In this document: positions 7,712-10,438 of the stretch, piece by piece | Layout: every line of letters begins with the position of its first letter | Numbering within the stretch: the first letter of the stretch is position 1 | Assembly: GCA_029884275.1 (NCBI GenBank) | Contig: JAOUIC010000022.1 | Span: 1 to 10,438 of the forward strand | Origin: Gemmatimonadota bacterium | GTDB lineage: Bacteria; Gemmatimonadota; Gemmatimonadetes; Gemmatimonadales; GWC2-71-9 | Direction of reading: 5' to 3' | DNA: 10,438 nucleotides | The notes under the pieces: generated by a model | Told to the model about the DNA's origin: nothing | What the model saw: the letters and a program-made list of their open reading frames with translations, nothing else | Databases searched by the model: none | Translations under genes and position numbers: made by a program

Positions 7712-8905
7712 GTGATGAAAGCACACGCGACGGCGAGCAACCTGACACGCCCCAAGCGGGCGGGACTCGAACCCCTCCGGCGGATTCCCGCGACAGCGCC
7801 GCAGGAGGCCTTGGCCGAACCGACCCTGTTCTGCCCCGGTCCCGTGACAACCTCCGCGCGAGTGAAGCAGGCCCTGACCCGGGTCGACCTGTCGCACCGT
7901 GACTCCGCCTTCGAGACCGTCCTTGCCCGGGTGGTGGCGCGGCTCAAGCACGTGGCCAATGCGCCGGACCACGACGTCCTGGTGCTCGGCGGCGGCGCGA
8001 CCGCGGCCACGGAGGCGGCGCTCTCGACGTTCGTGTCCACCGACGACCGGATGCTGGTCGTGTCCAACGGCGCGTTCGGCGAGCGCATCGCGGAGATGGC
8101 GGAGTGCCTCGGCATTCCGGTGAGCCACCTGCGGTACGACTGGGGCGAACCGGTCGTGCTGGAGCAGGTCGAGGGGATGCTCGACGGCGATCCTCGCATC
8201 AAGGCCGTGGCGATGGTCCACCACGAGACCAGCATCGGGCGTATCAACCCGATCAACGAGGTGGGGCGCATCCTGGCGCCGCGCCACATCCGCTATTTCG
8301 TGGACATCGTCTCGAGCCTTGGGGCCGAGGAGTTCGACATGGTCCGGAGCCGGGCCACCGTCGTCATCGGCAGCGCCAATAAGTGCCTCCACGGCGTCGC
8401 CGGCACGGCCTTCGTCATCGCCCGCCGAGACCTCTGGGAGGAGACCAGCCACGTCCGGCCGCGCTCGATGTACCTCGATCTGCGGCGCTACCGCGCATCC
8501 TACAAGGAAACCGGCCAGACGCCATTCACTCCATCGGTTCCGGCGGTGGTGGCGCTCGACGCCGCACTCGAGGAGCTGGAGCGTGACGGCGGCCCGGCAG
8601 CCCGGCGGGCCTCGTACCAGGCGCTGAACAGCCGGATCCGCAGCGGGCTGTCGCGCATGGGGCTCAAGCTGCGCTGGGACGCGCACGGAAGTGCGGTAAG
8701 CCTGACGGTGGCGCAACTGCCGCCGGGCCTCACCTTCAACACCTTCTACGAGGACCTGCGGGCCAGGGGGTACCTGGTCTACCAGGGGAAGGGCCCGGTG
8801 AGCCACGACTCCTTCCTGGTCGCCAACATGGGCGCGCTCGACGCCGCGACCGTGGACGGCTTCCTCGACGCCGTCGCCGAGGTGGGCGGACTCCCTCGTT
8901 ACTGA
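7712..8905 (+). CDS. 2-aminoethylphosphonate transaminase-like class V aminotransferase
   Basis: This 397-residue PLP enzyme resembles PhnW (AEP:pyruvate transaminase). It shows CPGPVTTS (41-48), HRDSAF, GGGATAATEAAL, NGAFGERI, HETSIGRINPI, D198 in DIVSS for the PLP ring nitrogen, and K224 in SANKCLHG for the Schiff base. The D-K spacing of 26 equals D168-K194 of Salmonella PhnW. The known reaction interconverts phosphonoacetaldehyde plus alanine with AEP plus pyruvate. Beside a cytidylyltransferase it probably runs toward AEP. An odd point is that PhnW Arg340, which lies in an FRIG-type motif, corresponds by eye to Leu369 in SFLVANMG, so the substrate may differ. About 30 extra N-terminal residues precede the usual family start. 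GTG 7712 or ATG 7715 begins the frame; TTG 7811, with AGGAGG only 2 nt before it, is a less likely alternative. Its stop overlaps the next start. Confidence 0.75.
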   Translation: MMKAHATASNLTRPKRAGLEPLRRIPATAPQEALAEPTLFCPGPVTTSARVKQALTRVDLSHRDSAFETVLARVVARLKHVANAPDHDVLVLGGGATAATEAALSTFVSTDDRMLVVSNGAFGERIAEMAECLGIPVSHLRYDWGEPVVLEQVEGMLDGDPRIKAVAMVHHETSIGRINPINEVGRILAPRHIRYFVDIVSSLGAEEFDMVRSRATVVIGSANKCLHGVAGTAFVIARRDLWEETSHVRPRSMYLDLRRYRASYKETGQTPFTPSVPAVVALDAALEELERDGGPAARRASYQALNSRIRSGLSRMGLKLRWDAHGSAVSLTVAQLPPGLTFNTFYEDLRARGYLVYQGKGPVSHDSFLVANMGALDAATVDGFLDAVAEVGGLPRY

Positions 8906-9636
8906 TGGAATTCACCGCTGTCATTCTCGCGGCCGGAAGCGGAACCCGCCTCCGGCCGCTGACGCTTGAGACCCCCAAGTGCCTGCTCGACGTCGGCGGC
9001 CGGACGATTCTCGCCCGGCAGCTCGACCGTGCCCGTGCCGCGGGCATCGGGCGCGCCGTGGTGGTCACCGGCTACCTCGCCGGACGGGTCGAGGAACACC
9101 TTCGCCAGGTGCCGCCGCCGATCCCGGTCACCCTGGCGCCGAATCCCGCCTTTGCGACCACCGGCAACTGCATGAGCGTGCTCGCCTCCCGGGCTCGGGT
9201 CGAGACATCCGGTATCGTGGTGTGCGACGGCGACGTGGTGCTGACCGGGGACGCGCTCAGCCGGCTGATCGCGAGCCCGGCTCCCACCGCCCTGCTGCTC
9301 GACGCCGAAACGGCGCTGGCTGACGAGGAGATGAAGGTCCGGCTCGACGCCGGCGGCGCGGTGCGTCGGATCTCCAAGCAGATCGATCCCGCCATGGCCG
9401 CCGGGGAATCGATCGGAGTGCAGAAGGTAAGCGGGCCCGCGCTGCCCATCTTCTGGGCCACGCTGGAGGCGATGCGGGAGGCCGGGGACGATCAGGAGTA
9501 TTACGAAGCGGCGATGCAGCGGATGCTCGACGCGGGCGTCCCGATCCGCACCGTGGAGATCGGCCACCACGAGTGGACCGAGATCGACGACCTCGACGAC
9601 CTCCAGGACGCCCGCGCCCGGTTTGCCGGTGCCTGA
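8905..9636 (+). CDS. LicC/PntC-like cytidylyltransferase (probable AEP or aminoalcohol-phosphate activation)
   Basis: This 243-residue nucleotidyltransferase has the N-terminal signature LAAGSGTRLRPLT with PK at 24-25. It also has TGNCMS (86-91), a metal-site CDGD (107-110), DEEMKV (140-145), ISK (156-158), GESIGVQK and EWTEIDDLDDL (223-233). The DEEMKV-ISK-GESIG set is the LicC/PntC pattern: CTP plus phosphocholine or 2-aminoethylphosphonate gives the CDP- or CMP-activated head group and pyrophosphate. Next to a PhnW-like transaminase, PntC-type activation of AEP to CMP-AEP is the best reading. Treponema denticola has these two activities fused in one protein. Alternatives are phosphoethanolamine, phosphocholine or inositol-phosphate substrates. 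ATG overlaps the preceding TGA as TGATG, and the next gene starts 8 nt before this stop, so all three are probably translated together. Confidence 0.8.
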   Translation: MEFTAVILAAGSGTRLRPLTLETPKCLLDVGGRTILARQLDRARAAGIGRAVVVTGYLAGRVEEHLRQVPPPIPVTLAPNPAFATTGNCMSVLASRARVETSGIVVCDGDVVLTGDALSRLIASPAPTALLLDAETALADEEMKVRLDAGGAVRRISKQIDPAMAAGESIGVQKVSGPALPIFWATLEAMREAGDDQEYYEAAMQRMLDAGVPIRTVEIGHHEWTEIDDLDDLQDARARFAGA

Positions 9637-10438
9637 AGGCGGCAGCGGCCCCCGACCGGCGGCGCCCGGCGCGGGCATCCTCCCCGGCAAGCCGCTCGAG
9701 GCAGAAGAGTGGATCGACGAGCATCTCCACCGCCCGCTCGCCCGCCCGCTGGTACGCCTGCTGGTGCACACCCCGGTCACCCCCAACCAGGTCACCCTCA
9801 TCTCCGCGCTGCTGGGAGCGGCCTCCGGCTACGCTCTGGCCCGCGGCCTCGAGTCCCCTCGCTGGCTGCTCGGTTCGGCGGCGCTGCTGTTCCTCTCGGT
9901 GGTGTTCGACTGTGCCGACGGCCAGCTCGCCCGGGCCAAGCGGATTTCCTCCACCTATGGGGCGGTCATTGACGGGATCGCCGACTACGCCGTCGGGCTT
10001 TCGGTTGCCATCGGCGGCAGCTGGTTCATGGTGCACACTCATGGCAGCCCCTGGTTCGCCCTGCTGGGGCTGGCCGGCGCCGCCAGCATCGCGCTGCAGG
10101 CGGCGCTGTTTGACCACACCAAGACGCGGTACATCGCCCGGATCCGCACCGGTTACGCCGAGCGCGAGGAGGATCTCGACAAGCTCGATCGAGACCGCCG
10201 GCTGGCGTGGCGGGAACGCCGGCCGTGGGACGCGCTCCTGCTGCTGATCTACCTGCAGTACACCCGGGCTCAGCAGGCCGCGATGGCCACTCCCGTCGCG
10301 GCCGACCCGGAAGGGTTTCGTGCCCGGTACCACGGCCGCATGCGGCGCTGGACCTGGCTCGGCACAGGGACGACCTTCGCGCTGGCCTACGTTGCGCTCG
10401 CGATCGCGAGCGCGTGGCCCGCGGCCATCGCCGTATTC
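9629..10438 (+). CDS. CDP-alcohol phosphatidyltransferase family protein (3' end beyond window)
   Basis: The frame is open from GTG 9629 to the window end, giving 270 residues with no stop. The CDP-alcohol phosphatidyltransferase motif D-G-x2-A-R-x8-G-x3-D-x3-D is perfect: D97-G98, A101-R102, G111, D115, D119. TPNQVT (51-56) before the first helix is typical of the family. Membrane helices are likely at about 57-71, 79-94, 120-135 and 142-160, with a charged cytoplasmic stretch near 162-245 and a further helix near 247-268. The enzyme moves the head group of a CDP/CMP-activated alcohol or phosphonate onto a lipid or polyol acceptor at the inner membrane. Following a PntC-like gene, the natural donor is CMP-AEP, making an AEP phosphonolipid. 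CDP-choline, CDP-ethanolamine or CDP-inositol are alternatives. The start overlaps the upstream stop by 8 nt, indicating coupling. The long loop is unusual for a simple phosphatidyltransferase. Confidence 0.85.
   Translation, partial: MPEGGSGPRPAAPGAGILPGKPLEAEEWIDEHLHRPLARPLVRLLVHTPVTPNQVTLISALLGAASGYALARGLESPRWLLGSAALLFLSVVFDCADGQLARAKRISSTYGAVIDGIADYAVGLSVAIGGSWFMVHTHGSPWFALLGLAGAASIALQAALFDHTKTRYIARIRTGYAEREEDLDKLDRDRRLAWRERRPWDALLLLIYLQYTRAQQAAMATPVAADPEGFRARYHGRMRRWTWLGTGTTFALAYVALAIASAWPAAIAVF

Noticed and set aside
6869..8806. Long minus-strand open frame of 645 codons
   Set aside because: It spans the GT4 gene, the spacer and the aminotransferase, all supported by motifs on the plus strand. 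Its translation shows no recognisable family.
8905..10438. Inositol-phosphate cytidylyltransferase plus di-inositol-phosphate synthase pair
   Set aside because: The gene order fits that pathway in thermophiles, but the cytidylyltransferase shows the LicC/PntC-type DEEMKV-ISK-GESIG set and the preceding gene is PhnW-like, so a phosphonate or amino head group is favoured. It is not fully excluded.

Overview
This is a high-GC, gene-dense bacterial window. It carries nine protein-coding genes, two of them cut by the window edges, and I see no RNA genes, insertion sequences or CRISPR array. The theme is cell-surface glycan and lipid building. Several starts lack a Shine-Dalgarno sequence, and two sit 11-15 nt after a TAnnTT box like the -7 element of the Bacteroidota/FCB group. 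With the high GC this would suit Gemmatimonadota or a similar diderm, but that assignment is a guess from base composition and promoter style.

Left block (1-4783, + strand): the C-terminal end of an alkaline-phosphatase/sulfatase-superfamily protein, then a complete tandem paralogue that looks like a lipoteichoic-acid-synthase-type membrane phosphotransferase. These are followed, with overlapping stop and start codons, by a GT4 glycosyltransferase and a TagB/TagF-like (CDP-glycerol glycerophosphotransferase family) protein. Middle (4812-7564): a Wzx-type polysaccharide flippase on the minus strand and a divergent GT4 glycosyltransferase on the plus strand, separated by 65 nt.

Right block (7712 to the window end, + strand): after a 147-nt spacer comes a tightly overlapping trio. 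It consists of a class V aminotransferase resembling 2-aminoethylphosphonate (AEP) transaminase, a LicC/PntC-like cytidylyltransferase, and a CDP-alcohol phosphatidyltransferase with a perfect catalytic motif. Read together they suggest a route that makes an aminoalkyl-phosphonate (or similar) head group, activates it as a CMP derivative and transfers it to a lipid or polyol acceptor. PEP mutase and phosphonopyruvate decarboxylase, needed for de novo AEP synthesis, are not in the window and may lie beyond its right edge.

The two most notable observations are this candidate phosphonolipid/phosphono-head-group cassette beside an LPS/capsule-like locus, and the apparent Arg-to-Leu change at the substrate-anchoring position of the AEP-transaminase-like enzyme. 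The window also holds three mechanistically different head-group transferase families (LtaS-like, TagF-like and CDP-alcohol phosphatidyltransferase), which suggests phosphodiester or phosphonate decoration of surface polymers.
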